This document shows, one piece after another, positions 42,552 through 50,708 of a stretch of DNA of 64,000 bases. The translations under genes were made by a program, and so were the position numbers. The stretch covers positions 62,001 through 126,000 of the forward strand of contig DPPB01000020.1 of assembly GCA_003539495.1 (NCBI GenBank). Direction: 5' to 3'. Position 1 is the stretch's first letter. Every line of letters starts with the position of its first letter. Source of the DNA: Oscillibacter sp. (GTDB lineage: Bacteria; Bacillota; Clostridia; Oscillospirales; Oscillospiraceae). The notes under the pieces are model-generated. The model saw only the letters and a list, made by a program, of their open reading frames with translations. It ran no database searches and was not told where the DNA came from.

Positions 42552-43505
42552 ATGATCGAAATTGAGAAGCCTCAGATCGAGTGTATTGAAACACCTGGCG
42601 ATGCTTCCTATGGAAAGTATGTGATCGAACCCCTGGAGCGCGGCTACGGAACGACACTGGGCAATGCCCTGCGTCGCATCCTGCTCTCCTCGCTGCCCGG
42701 CACTGCAGCCACCAGCATCAAGATTGCCGGTGTCCAGCACGAGTTTTCCACCATCCCCGGCGTCAAGGAGGATGTCACGGAGATCGTGCTGAACATGAAG
42801 AATCTGCTGACCAAGCTGCACTGCGAGGGTGCCAAGACCGTCTTCATCGAGGCTGCCGGCCCCTGCGAGGTTACTGCCGGCGACATTAAGCCCGATGGCG
42901 AGGTGGAAATCCTAAATCCCGAGCTGCATATTGCGACTCTGGATGTGGGCGCCACCCTGAGCATGGAGGTGACGTTGAGCCACGGCCGCGGCTATGTGTC
43001 CGCTGACCGGAACAAGGCCATGCGCCCCGGCGTCATCGGCGTCATCCCCATCGACTCTATCTATACCCCCGTGTATAAGGTCAACTACACGGTGGAAAAG
43101 ACCCGTGTCGGCAACATGAGCGATTTTGACAAGCTGACGCTGGAGGTGTGGACGGATTCCACCATCTCCGCCCGGGATGCTGTGTCCCTGGGTGCCAAGA
43201 TCCTCTGCGACCACTTTGCTCTGTTCACTGATTTGTCCGACAATGTGGGCGGCGAGCCCGTCATCGTGGAGAAGGCCGGTGACGATCAGAGCAAGCAGCT
43301 GCAGATGACCATTGAGGAGCTGGATCTGTCTGTGCGCAGCTTCAACTGCCTCAAGCGTGCCAACATCAACACTGTGGAGGATCTAATCTCCAAGACGGAA
43401 GACGAAATGATGAAGGTTCGCAACCTGGGACGCAAGTCTCTGGAGGAAGTCATCAACAAACTGGCCATGATGGGTCTGCATCTGGCCGGCGAAGAAAACA
43501 ACTAA
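42552..43505 (+). CDS. rpoA: RNA polymerase alpha subunit
   Basis: 317 residues, normal. The N-terminal dimerisation domain ([24 protein letters not shown]) leads into a C-terminal domain with [17 protein letters not shown], which contacts UP elements and activators. A gap of 85 bases separates it from rpsD and contains a small GGGTC/GACCC hairpin. Confidence 0.98.
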   Translation: MIEIEKPQIECIETPGDASYGKYVIEPLERGYGTTLGNALRRILLSSLPGTAATSIKIAGVQHEFSTIPGVKEDVTEIVLNMKNLLTKLHCEGAKTVFIEAAGPCEVTAGDIKPDGEVEILNPELHIATLDVGATLSMEVTLSHGRGYVSADRNKAMRPGVIGVIPIDSIYTPVYKVNYTVEKTRVGNMSDFDKLTLEVWTDSTISARDAVSLGAKILCDHFALFTDLSDNVGGEPVIVEKAGDDQSKQLQMTIEELDLSVRSFNCLKRANINTVEDLISKTEDEMMKVRNLGRKSLEEVINKLAMMGLHLAGEENN

Positions 43506-43551
43506 CCTGCGCGGCCCCGCGCAGTAAGATCCTTACAAGGAGGAAACAGAA

Positions 43552-43896
43552 ATGCCCGGAACTCGTAAGCTCGGTAAGACTACCGATCAGCGCATGGCGA
43601 TGCTCCGTCAGCAGGTCACCGATTTCCTGGATAACGGCCGTATGGAAACCACCATCACCCGTGCCAAGGAGATTAAGCCCCTGGCTGAAAAGATGATTAC
43701 CCTGGGCAAGAAGGGTGATCTGGCAGCCTATCGCCAGGCTTTGAGCTTCATCACCAGAGAGGATGTGGCGCACAAGCTGTTCAAGGAGATCGCTCCTGAG
43801 TATGCAGAGCGCAACGGCGGCTATACCCGCATCGTCCGCACCGGCGTCCGCCGCGGTGATGCTGCCGAGACCGCCATCATCGAGCTGGTCAAGTAA
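43552..43896 (+). CDS. rplQ: 50S ribosomal protein L17
   Basis: 114 residues. [20 protein letters not shown] and the end [20 protein letters not shown] are typical. It is the last gene of the super-operon, followed by a dispersed repeat and a strong terminator. Confidence 0.98.
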   Translation: MPGTRKLGKTTDQRMAMLRQQVTDFLDNGRMETTITRAKEIKPLAEKMITLGKKGDLAAYRQALSFITREDVAHKLFKEIAPEYAERNGGYTRIVRTGVRRGDAAETAIIELVK

Positions 43897-43911
43897 GCAC
43901 AAATTTATAAA

Positions 43912-43980
43912 AAAGAGCCTCGCAGAGTTTGCCGTCCGCAAACTGCGAGCCTCTTGTCGAAAAAATCCGAAGGATTTATT
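43912..43980 (-). repeat. Dispersed intergenic repeat, copy 4 (minus strand)
   Basis: On the minus strand it runs TCCTTCGGATTTTTTCG, then AGGCTCGCAG, GGCAAACTCTGCGAGGC and a T-run, matching the family order. It forms a long hairpin of its own (arms near 43914-43928 and 43936-43948). Confidence 0.65.
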
Positions 43981-43990
43981 GACAGTTACA

Positions 43991-44038
43991 AAAAAGCCCT
44001 TTGCTATGATGTCCACGTCATAGCAAAGGGCTTTTTTT
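43991..44038 (+). terminator. Terminator of the ribosomal operon
   Basis: A 19-bp perfect stem (43991-44009 with 44018-44036) with an 8-base loop is followed by a T-run. It is the strongest terminator in the window. Confidence 0.92.
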
Positions 44039-44208
44039 TCGGCTGTGTTTACCACCCCATCGGGGCTTGCGTGGAGGGATACGGGATGTTATACTGGTCG
44101 TGTAAAGCTGGGGTTTCCCCAAAAAACAGGCCGTGCAACCTGAGGTAGGTGGTAAGACCCGCCCTATGTCCTGTATAATAGAAAAAACTGAAGGGGAGGA
44201 TATGACAG

Positions 44209-45057
44209 ATGCAGACCATACGCTGCGCTGCCTGCGGCAGACGCTATGATTATCGGCAGGAGGGCTGCTGTCCCCGCTGCGGTGCCTATAACCGCCCGCC
44301 TCGACGGGAATGGGTGGGCGCCGATGGCTCCGTACACCACGGGGAGGGACGTACACAGACCCGGCTCCGCCCCGGTAAGGTATGCTATGAGGAAAAGGTA
44401 TGCTTCGAGGAACAGACCCGCAAGCCCCGAAAGAAAGCGGCTGCACCCACTGCTCAGGGCAGTGAGCGGGTGGTGAAAAGCTTTCAGAAGCCCTTTAAAA
44501 TCTACTCCGCCAAGGGGAAAAAGCGAAATAGAGGCACAGCGACCACGCTGATTGCCTTTGCGCTGGTTATTATCCTTTTGGCGATAAAGACCAGCGGCCA
44601 GCTGGATAACATAATCCATGACAACAGCGATTTGAATAACGGCGGCTGGTCCGACAGCAACGACGATTGGGACTCCAATTATCGCGACATCGATGCCGAT
44701 TGCGGCGACACAATTGACATCAGCGATGACCTGACCATTCAATTTTTGGGCTATCTCGCTGACGAGGACGGTCAGGTGTACCTGTTTTATAACGCCAGCG
44801 ACAGTGATCTCGCCATAGACCTGCTGGAAAGCGGCTTTGTCCTGCTGTCAGACGGAACAGAGGACTCCGGCTACCCCGCTGACGAGGTAGCTGACGGCTA
44901 TATAGATTTCCAAACCTATTCCCCCGGCACACAGTGGAAGGACCTCCTCATCTATGGCTCTACCGCCGGCGACCGTATTACCATTGGCAACCTGTATCCC
45001 ATCGAGGAAGCTGATGGGGCAGAGTATGGTATACCCACGGACGCTTCTCTGATATAA
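44209..45057 (+). CDS. Zinc-ribbon single-span membrane protein, function unknown
   Basis: 282 residues. An N-terminal zinc ribbon (CAAC and CPRC) is followed by a basic stretch, one membrane segment near residues 106-125 (TTLIAFALVIILLAI) and an outside domain of about 150 residues rich in Asp, Ser and Gly. The layout resembles the zinc-ribbon membrane proteins common in Clostridia. The external domain looks beta-rich (DDLTIQFLGYL, TAGDRITIGNLYPI). I do not recognise a specific family. It has its own terminator, shared with secG. Confidence 0.75.
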   Translation: MQTIRCAACGRRYDYRQEGCCPRCGAYNRPPRREWVGADGSVHHGEGRTQTRLRPGKVCYEEKVCFEEQTRKPRKKAAAPTAQGSERVVKSFQKPFKIYSAKGKKRNRGTATTLIAFALVIILLAIKTSGQLDNIIHDNSDLNNGGWSDSNDDWDSNYRDIDADCGDTIDISDDLTIQFLGYLADEDGQVYLFYNASDSDLAIDLLESGFVLLSDGTEDSGYPADEVADGYIDFQTYSPGTQWKDLLIYGSTAGDRITIGNLYPIEEADGAEYGIPTDASLI

Positions 45058-45093
45058 AAATCCGCCCGAAGCAGGTATACTTCGGGCGGATTT
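45058..45093. terminator. Bidirectional terminator between the zinc-ribbon gene and secG
   Basis: A 14-bp perfect stem (45058-45071 with 45080-45093) with A/T flanks on both sides. Confidence 0.85.
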
Positions 45094-45123
45094 CTATTCA
45101 CTTCAAAAGCTGCATTGCTCCGA

Positions 45124-45366
45124 TCACATACCGGCAGCAACCATGCAATCCAGCACCAGGGTCAGAACAATGAAAACAGCGCCGACCCACTTGGTGGCCT
45201 TGGCCAACTTGGCGTCAATGGTCCGGGCCTTTCCCTTAGACATATAGGAATCCGCAATGCCGCCGATGGCGCCGGACAGGCCCTGGCTCTTACCGGATTG
45301 GAACAGAACGATCAGAATAAGAACCAAAGCGGCCAACAGCTGCACGACGGTAATAGCAATCAACAT
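45124..45366 (-). CDS. secG: SecG, translocase subunit
   Basis: 80 residues with two membrane segments. The loop FQSGKSQGLSGAIGG is the SecG signature. RBS GGAGGG lies upstream. It is transcribed alone, divergent from lexA. Confidence 0.93.
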   Translation of the reverse strand: MLIAITVVQLLAALVLILIVLFQSGKSQGLSGAIGGIADSYMSKGKARTIDAKLAKATKWVGAVFIVLTLVLDCMVAAGM

Positions 45367-45488
45367 AATATTTTTCCCTCCAATTTATCGGATGCTCATA
45401 GGCATAATATCCATCAAGTAATGTTCATGATACCATATTCATACATAAAATGCAAGCAGAAATGCAAAAAGAAAACAAAAAAAATACT

Positions 45489-45502
45489 CGAACAGTTGTT
45501 GC
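45489..45502. promoter_or_regulatory. Probable LexA box, imperfect
   Basis: CGAACAGTTGTTGC matches the Gram-positive LexA consensus CGAAC-N4-GTTCG except for the last two bases. It overlaps the -35 box of the lexA promoter, as expected for autoregulation. Confidence 0.6.
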
Positions 45503-45527
45503 AATACACGAAAGCTTGTGTTATAAT
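45499..45527 (+). promoter_or_regulatory. Promoter of lexA
   Basis: TTGCAA (45499-45504) and TATAAT (45522-45527) are 17 bases apart. Confidence 0.85.
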
Positions 45528-45557
45528 AAAAATAAGAAAAATGCAGGAGGGGATTTC

Positions 45558-46190
45558 ATGCAAAAGCTCACCGCCATGCAGCAGAAGATATATGACTATA
45601 TTGCCAATGCCGTCCGCACCCAAGGCTACCCGCCCTCTGTCCGGGAGATCGGGGAGGCCGTGGGGCTGAAGTCGCCGTCAACGGTTCATTTTCATATTAA
45701 GCATCTGGAGGAGCTGGGCTACATCACAAAGAGCGGCCGCAAGGGCCGCGCCCTGACACTGACGGAGTGGGAAAGCCCGGCTGCTATAGCTGCAGCATCC
45801 CGGGAGCCGGAGGCTCCGGCCGGTCGTGTGCCGGTGCTGGGGGATGTGGCCGCCGGCACGCCGATTTTGGCCCAGGAGCATATAGACGATTATATTCCCT
45901 TTGACACCCAGGGGCGGGACGGAGAGTATTTTGCCCTGCGAGTCCGGGGCGAGTCTATGCTGAACGCCGGCATTCTGCCCGGGGACCTGGTGGTAGTGCA
46001 TCAGCAGCCCACAGCCCATAACGGCGAGATCGTGGTGGCCCTGCTGGAGGATGAGGCTACGGTGAAACGTCTTTCCCGCAGAAATGGAGAGGTTTGGCTT
46101 TTGCCGGAAAATGAAGCGTACAGCCCTATTGACGGACGCCATGCCTCCATTTTGGGCAAGGTGGCCGCCGTTGTGCGCACCTATTCCTGA
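45558..46190 (+). CDS. lexA: LexA, SOS repressor and self-cleaving protease
   Basis: 210 residues from the ATG at 45558, after GGAGGGG. The winged helix covers residues 1-65 (PPSVREIGEAVGLKSPSTVH). The self-cleavage site is Ala99-Gly100, with catalytic Ser133 in RGESM and Lys170 in EATVKRL. It represses DNA-damage genes until RecA filaments trigger cleavage. Confidence 0.96.
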   Translation: MQKLTAMQQKIYDYIANAVRTQGYPPSVREIGEAVGLKSPSTVHFHIKHLEELGYITKSGRKGRALTLTEWESPAAIAAASREPEAPAGRVPVLGDVAAGTPILAQEHIDDYIPFDTQGRDGEYFALRVRGESMLNAGILPGDLVVVHQQPTAHNGEIVVALLEDEATVKRLSRRNGEVWLLPENEAYSPIDGRHASILGKVAAVVRTYS

Positions 46191-46198
46191 GAAAGGTA

Positions 46199-46232
46199 AA
46201 ATCCCCGCTGCGTGTAAGCGCGGCGGGGATTT
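46199..46232 (+). terminator. Terminator of lexA
   Basis: A 14-bp stem (46199-46212 with 46219-46232) with one G-U pair and loop TGTAAG. Confidence 0.75.
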
Positions 46233-46320
46233 AGAATGTCGATAAGGTGGTAACATTACGTCACCGATAAGGAAGCGTGAGGGAAAATAAAGAAGGATGT
46301 CCCCCACTGTTAAAATCGGC

Positions 46321-46352
46321 AGCTATTGAAGCGTTCATGAAGCTTCAATAGC
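46321..46352. other. Perfect 12-bp inverted repeat of unknown role
   Basis: AGCTATTGAAGC and GCTTCAATAGCT flank an 8-base centre. It lies in the gap between lexA and ybaB (convergent genes), apart from both terminators. Confidence 0.5.
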
Positions 46353-46392
46353 TTAGGCAATAGGGACGAAAAGCATTTTTCGAATCAAAGCA

Positions 46393-46423
46393 ATTCCCGC
46401 AGCGCATAAGTCGCTGCGGGAAT
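46393..46423 (-). terminator. Terminator of dnaX-ybaB
   Basis: A 12-bp perfect stem (46393-46404 with 46412-46423) with a 7-base loop, just after the ybaB stop on the minus strand. Confidence 0.7.
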
Positions 46424-46439
46424 CCTTGTGTTTTGGGCT

Positions 46440-46805
46440 TTACAGGCCGAAGCCGGGGATGTTCAGTCCACCGGTAAGGCTCTGCATGCTGCTCTCCATG
46501 GCGTCCTCTGCCTGGCGCATGGCCTCGTTCACGGCGGAGATCACCAGGTCCTGAAGCATTTCCACGTCCTCGGGGTCCACTGCCTCCGGCTGGATGGTCA
46601 ACTCTGTAAGCTGGCGCTTGCCGCTGACTGTGGCCTTCACAACACCGCCGCCTGCGGTGGCAGAGAAGGTGGCGTTTTCCACATCGGCCTGAGCCTTTTC
46701 CATTTCCTGCTGCATCTTCAAAATCTTTTGCTGCATTTGCTGCTGCTGGCGCATCATGCCGGCGCCGCCGGTGAATCCGCCTCTTGCGCTGTAACCTTTT
46801 GCCAT
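46440..46805 (-). CDS. ybaB: YbaB/EbfC nucleoid-associated protein
   Basis: 121 residues from the ATG at 46805, after AAGGAG. A Gln/Met-rich helix at the start (MMRQQQQMQQKILKMQQEME) precedes the domain with GGGVVKATVSGKRQ and LTELTIQPEAVDPEDVEML. The dimer binds DNA like a tweezer. It follows dnaX by 13 bases, the usual Gram-positive order. Confidence 0.93.
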   Translation of the reverse strand: MAKGYSARGGFTGGAGMMRQQQQMQQKILKMQQEMEKAQADVENATFSATAGGGVVKATVSGKRQLTELTIQPEAVDPEDVEMLQDLVISAVNEAMRQAEDAMESSMQSLTGGLNIPGFGL

Positions 46806-46818
46806 TTTGCTACGCTCC

Positions 46819-48624
46819 TTATTTGATATTAAAATTGTCCAGCCGGTCGCCTTCAACCAGCAATTCGTTCATGCGGTCTGTACCTGCAAGGGCCGATTCC
46901 CAGGGAGGGATCTGCTCCGGATGCGGCTGTGCCTGCTTCGATATACCTTCGGGGGCGGGCGGTGTAGTATTTTTCTGCTTGGGTGCAGATGGCGTACTAT
47001 GATGTTTTTCGGATTTCTGCACGGTTCCCAGGGTAAAAACCAGACGCACCGGACAGCCGGCTTCTTTTTCGGTGACGCGACAGAGAACCTCATTGACCTC
47101 CGGACAATCCAGGTAATTTTTTACCATCTCGTCTCGGCAGACAACGGTCAGCACGCCGTCTGACAGCGTACCGGAGGCGCCATTGAGAAACACGCGTTTA
47201 TCCACCCGCAGGGCAGCCTTGTAATGCTCCTTCAGCCGATCCCAAATGCCGCTGTCGCCCCCTGTGGGGGAGGTCTTTGGCTGAGGGACGGGTGTGATCG
47301 GCTCCGGCTTTGGAGCTTGTGCCTGGGGAGCGGGATCAGCCTTGGGCTCCGGTTTGGGAGATGCAGGAGCTGTTGGGGCAGGGGACTCTGTCCGGGCCGG
47401 CGCTGCGGGGACCGGGGGTGGGGCCTGGGTCTGCGGTGCAGCCGGTGCCGCAGGGGCAGCGGAGATCGGGACCGCAAGGCCCTTGGCGGCCGCCTTTTCC
47501 AGCCGCTCCAGGCGGGCGGTGAGGGCGGACAGGTCACCGCAGAGGCTCTCGTCGCACAGCTTCATAAGGCAAAGCTCTGCCTCCGTGCGGAGACTGCCGC
47601 TGCCGTTGAGGGCGGCTTGGGTCTGCCCCAGCACATCAAGCAGATATATAAGCCGATGGCCGCTGGCTAATTCACCCAGAGCGGCCAGGGTGTTTTCGTC
47701 ATACAGCCCCGTCAGCAGGGCTGCACCCCCCTGGGGCGCGGTGCGACGAATCAGCAGATCCCGGCCCAGATCCGAAAGCTCCCGCAAAAGGGCCGCAATA
47801 TCCTTACCGTCCCGATAGAGCCTGTCAAAATGCAGCAGCGCATCCTGGGTGCTGCGCCGGAGGATAAACTCCATGAGCTGAGCGGTTTGCACGCCGCCCG
47901 CCAGCCCCAAAAGCTCCAGGATCGCAGCGCTGTTCAGCGTACCCTCAAAGCTGCGGCACTGGTCCAGCAGACTCAGGGCATCCCGCATGGCGCCGTTTGC
48001 CATCCGGGCCAAAATGTCCGCTCCGTCGGGGGAGAGGTCGATGTGCTCCTCCCCGGCGATATAGAGCAGCTGCCGGGCGATGTCCTGAGGGAGGATCCGC
48101 TTAAAGGAAAAGCGCTGACAGCGGGAAAGGATGGTGGCCGGGACCTTGTGCAGCTCCGTGGTGGCCAGGATGAATACCAGATGCTCCGGCGGCTCCTCCA
48201 AAATCTTCAGCAGGGCGTTGAAGGCCGGGGTGGAGAGCATATGCACCTCGTCGATAATGTACACACGCTTTTTCAGCACCGAGGGGGTATACACCGCCTC
48301 CTCCCGAAGGGCCCGAACATTGTCCACACCATTGTTGCTGGCGGCATCCAGCTCGGTGATGTCCAGGAGCTTGCCCGCATCAATACCCCGGCAGGACTCG
48401 CATTGGTTGCAGGGAGCGCCGTCCACAGGGTGCAGGCAGTTGATGGCCTTGGCCAGGATCCGGGCGCAGGTGGTCTTGCCGGTACCCCGGGTGCCGGTGA
48501 AAAGGTAGGCGTGGCCGGTGCGGCCCTCAGCCACCTGGCGCTGGAGGGTATCGGTGATGTGCTGCTGACCGACCACCTGGGAAAAGGTGATGGGCCGCCA
48601 CTTGCGGTAGAGTGCCTGATACAT
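46819..48624 (-). CDS. dnaX: DNA polymerase III gamma/tau subunit
   Basis: 601 residues from the ATG at 48624, after GGGAGG. The Walker A is TGTRGTGKTT, the zinc module has CNQCESC, and VYIIDEVHMLS is Walker B. The middle is a Pro/Ala-rich linker (about residues 395-465), then a tau-type C-terminal domain that binds the polymerase. It loads the sliding clamp. The SRP RNA gene lies just upstream on the same strand, a conserved Firmicute arrangement. Confidence 0.96.
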   Translation of the reverse strand: MYQALYRKWRPITFSQVVGQQHITDTLQRQVAEGRTGHAYLFTGTRGTGKTTCARILAKAINCLHPVDGAPCNQCESCRGIDAGKLLDITELDAASNNGVDNVRALREEAVYTPSVLKKRVYIIDEVHMLSTPAFNALLKILEEPPEHLVFILATTELHKVPATILSRCQRFSFKRILPQDIARQLLYIAGEEHIDLSPDGADILARMANGAMRDALSLLDQCRSFEGTLNSAAILELLGLAGGVQTAQLMEFILRRSTQDALLHFDRLYRDGKDIAALLRELSDLGRDLLIRRTAPQGGAALLTGLYDENTLAALGELASGHRLIYLLDVLGQTQAALNGSGSLRTEAELCLMKLCDESLCGDLSALTARLERLEKAAAKGLAVPISAAPAAPAAPQTQAPPPVPAAPARTESPAPTAPASPKPEPKADPAPQAQAPKPEPITPVPQPKTSPTGGDSGIWDRLKEHYKAALRVDKRVFLNGASGTLSDGVLTVVCRDEMVKNYLDCPEVNEVLCRVTEKEAGCPVRLVFTLGTVQKSEKHHSTPSAPKQKNTTPPAPEGISKQAQPHPEQIPPWESALAGTDRMNELLVEGDRLDNFNIK

Positions 48625-48639
48625 GGACCTGCCTCCCTT

Positions 48640-48700
48640 AATAAAAGCATCGCGGAGCTCGCATCCGCAGGCGCGAAAAAACAAACCTTTTAGCAAAAAC
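48640..48700 (-). repeat. Dispersed intergenic repeat, copy 5 (minus strand)
   Basis: On the minus strand TTTTTGCTAAAAGG is followed by GCGCCTGCGGATGCGAGC and CTCCGCGATGC, then T's. It lies between the SRP RNA terminator and dnaX. Confidence 0.6.
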
Positions 48701-48724
48701 TTGATTTGGAATTTTCACTAAAAA

Positions 48725-48870
48725 GGATAGTCCTCCCCATGAAGCCACAGAGCCGGCGCCCTTGCGGCACATGGATGATCCCTCTTAATGCTGCTCGGTT
48801 CCCCGCCTGACATGATTCGTGGGTATCCATTGCGCAAGACCGGCTCCGCAGCTTCACACGGAGGACTGTC
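48725..48870 (-). ncRNA. ffs: Signal recognition particle RNA, small bacterial type
   Basis: On the minus strand the ends GACAGTCCTCC and GGAGGACTATC pair, giving a long rod of about 146 bases. The apical domain shows ATGTCAGGCGGGGAACC then GAGCAGCATTAAG, the conserved asymmetric loop and GGAA tetraloop where Ffh binds, closed by CGG/CCG. The 3' stem is followed by CTTTTTAG, an intrinsic terminator. It binds signal sequences with Ffh and FtsY. Position upstream of dnaX agrees with Bacillus. Confidence 0.93.
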
Positions 48871-48879
48871 AATAAATTC

Positions 48880-48908
48880 ATTTTACTACAAGTTGGGGCG
48901 TTTGGCAA
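48880..48908 (-). promoter_or_regulatory. Promoter of the SRP RNA gene
   Basis: On the minus strand TTGCCA (48908-48903) and TAAAAT (48885-48880) are 17 bases apart, and the RNA begins about ten bases downstream. Confidence 0.85.
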
Positions 48909-49033
48909 CAGGAAAAAAGAAGATGTGGGTGTAATCACAAAAAATTCACAAGGGAAGCCTTGCATTTTTTGAAAAATGGGATAAGATAAATAGGATAAGA
49001 GGGATGCCACGGCACAAGAAGTGCGGTGGGGGC

Positions 49034-49055
49034 GGGACGATGTAGGCATCGTCCC
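49034..49055. repeat. Palindromic repeat GGGACGAT / ATCGTCCC
   Basis: Two 8-base arms are separated by GTAGGC and followed by CCTACG. The words GACGATG and CGTAGGG recur nearby (49036-49042 and 49081-49087), a pattern familiar from dispersed repeats in clostridial genomes. Confidence 0.5.
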
Positions 49056-49423
49056 CTACGCACCGTTTAGCGATAGAAATTCGTAGGGTGCGATGACCCT
49101 GTTGCGGTGCCCAAAATTTTTGCGCTGCCTTACGGCGAACGCTTAAAATTTTGACCGCGGCCACTCGCTCATCTCGCTTCATCCGCCACCGGCGGCGCTC
49201 GATTCGCTCCCCTCATCGCGCCGCGCGGTAGACGCAGAGGGCCGCCCTGTTAGGACGGGCAGCACAAGCGTGGAGCGCGTCGCGGTGGATAGAGCTGGAG
49301 ATAATGCGAAGGCACGAAACGGATCTGAACTGTTTTATTCGCAGGGTCGAAAGGCCCCAATACATTCCGCACCACGCCTGCGTAAGGAATCCAAAAACAT
49401 TGATTTTAGCGGTGTTCTTTGGA

Positions 49424-49451
49424 CACCTTCTGTCGCTGGTGACAGAAGGTG
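49424..49451. repeat. Hairpin repeat CACCTTCTGTC / GACAGAAGGTG
   Basis: Perfect 11-bp arms with a 6-base loop (GCTGGT), within a stretch (about 49405-49485) that looks like a mobile palindromic element. Confidence 0.5.
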
Positions 49452-49553
49452 CCCCGCCGGAGGCATTTGCGCAACAAGAGGTGCGGATGACCTATTGAAA
49501 TTTGTTTATACATTATATTTTTACATATAAAAGTCAGAAAGGAAGCACGATTT

Positions 49554-50696
49554 ATGACTAAGATTGATATTGTGTCCGGCTTTTTGGGCGCAGGGAAAAC
49601 CACGCTCATTAAGAAGATGCTGTCGGAGGCCTATCAGGGTGAGAAGCTGGTACTCATTGAAAATGAATTCGGGGAGATCAGCATCGATGGCGGTTTTTTG
49701 AAGGATGCCGGGGTGCAGATCAGCGAGATGTCCTCCGGGTGCATCTGCTGCTCCCTGGTGGGCGACTTTGGCCGGGCGCTGGTGGATGTGCAGAAGCAGT
49801 TCAGCCCGGATCGCATCCTCATTGAGCCCTCGGGCGTGGGGAAGCTGTCCGATGTGATCCTGGCGGTGGAGAACACCGTGAAGGATGCGCCGGAGATGAA
49901 GCTGAACAGCTTTGTCACCGTGGCGGATGCCTCTAAGGTAAAGGTATACATGAAGAACTTCGGTGAGTTTTACAACAACCAGATCGAGACCGCCGGAACC
50001 ATCATTCTCAGCCGCACCCAAAAGGTCAGCCCCGAGAAGCTGGAGGCTGCCGTGGCCCTGCTGCGGGAGAAGAACCGGGATGCCGCCATCATCACCACCC
50101 CCTGGGACCAGCTGGACGGCAAGACCATTCTGGCCGCTATGGAGAAGGTGTCCCTGGCGGACGAGCTGATGGAGCGCATCCGGGCCGAGCATGAGGCCGA
50201 GGAGGAAGAGCACCACCATCATCACCATGACCATGATGACCACGAGGAGCACGAGCATCATCATGACCATGACCATCACGACCATGACGAGGACGGGGAG
50301 CACGAGCATCATCACCACGACCACGATGCATCCTGCCATGACCATGAACACGAGCATCATCACCATCATGACGGCGAGTGCGACGACCCGGAGTGTGCCT
50401 GCCACCACCATCACCACCACGCCGACGAGGTGTTCACCAGCTGGGGCGCCGAGACACCCAAGGCATTTACCAAGGCGGACATTGACCGGATCCTTGCGGC
50501 CCTGGACGGCGGCGAATACGGCGCTATCCTGCGGGCCAAGGGCATCGTACCCTGCGAGGGCGGAAAATGGCTGCACTTTGACTATGTGCCTCAGGAGCAC
50601 GAGGTGCGCTTCGGCCCGGCGGACTATACCGGGCGGCTGTGCGTTATCGGCTCCAATCTGGACGAGGGGAAGCTTGCAGAGCTGTTCGGCCTGTAA
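49554..50696 (+). CDS. COG0523/CobW-family GTPase with a very His-rich loop
   Basis: 380 residues, start after AGAAAGGAAG. The P-loop is GFLGAGKTT, the metal-binding motif is CICC (Cys63-Cys66) and IENEFGE is typical of the family. Residues 211-290 hold about 37 His in 80 positions, alternating with Asp and Glu, plus a CHDH and a CACHHH. The C-terminal CobW_C domain ends the protein. Such proteins insert or traffic zinc, cobalt or nickel using GTP. The loop should store or hand over metal. It is followed after 12 bases by a second CobW protein. Metal identity is inferred. Confidence 0.9.
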   Translation: MTKIDIVSGFLGAGKTTLIKKMLSEAYQGEKLVLIENEFGEISIDGGFLKDAGVQISEMSSGCICCSLVGDFGRALVDVQKQFSPDRILIEPSGVGKLSDVILAVENTVKDAPEMKLNSFVTVADASKVKVYMKNFGEFYNNQIETAGTIILSRTQKVSPEKLEAAVALLREKNRDAAIITTPWDQLDGKTILAAMEKVSLADELMERIRAEHEAEEEEHHHHHHDHDDHEEHEHHHDHDHHDHDEDGEHEHHHHDHDASCHDHEHEHHHHHDGECDDPECACHHHHHHADEVFTSWGAETPKAFTKADIDRILAALDGGEYGAILRAKGIVPCEGGKWLHFDYVPQEHEVRFGPADYTGRLCVIGSNLDEGKLAELFGL

Positions 50697-50708
50697 GGGA
50701 GAAAAAAT

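Larger units (their letters stand above)
48909..49553. other. Repeat-filled non-coding region
   Basis: About 640 bases without a credible gene. It contains a palindrome GGGACGAT/ATCGTCCC (49034-49041 with 49048-49055), a segment of alternating GC- and AT-rich blocks with CGCTC units (49160-49240), and an 11-bp hairpin (49424-49434 with 49441-49451). These look like pieces of dispersed repeats. Small open frames here follow the repeats and have no ribosome sites. Confidence 0.6.

Noticed and set aside
44041..44208. Possible small gene between the ribosomal terminator and the zinc-ribbon gene
   Set aside because: Only short frames without a ribosome site; the stretch appears to be the leader of the 44209 gene.
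49304..49498. 64-residue frame in the repeat-filled region
   Set aside because: It coincides with a hairpin repeat and lacks a ribosome site. More likely a translated piece of a dispersed repeat.
50205..50430. Short-period CAT/CAC repeats that could pass for a CRISPR or microsatellite
   Set aside because: They are codons of the His-rich loop in the first CobW protein. There are no spacers of constant length.
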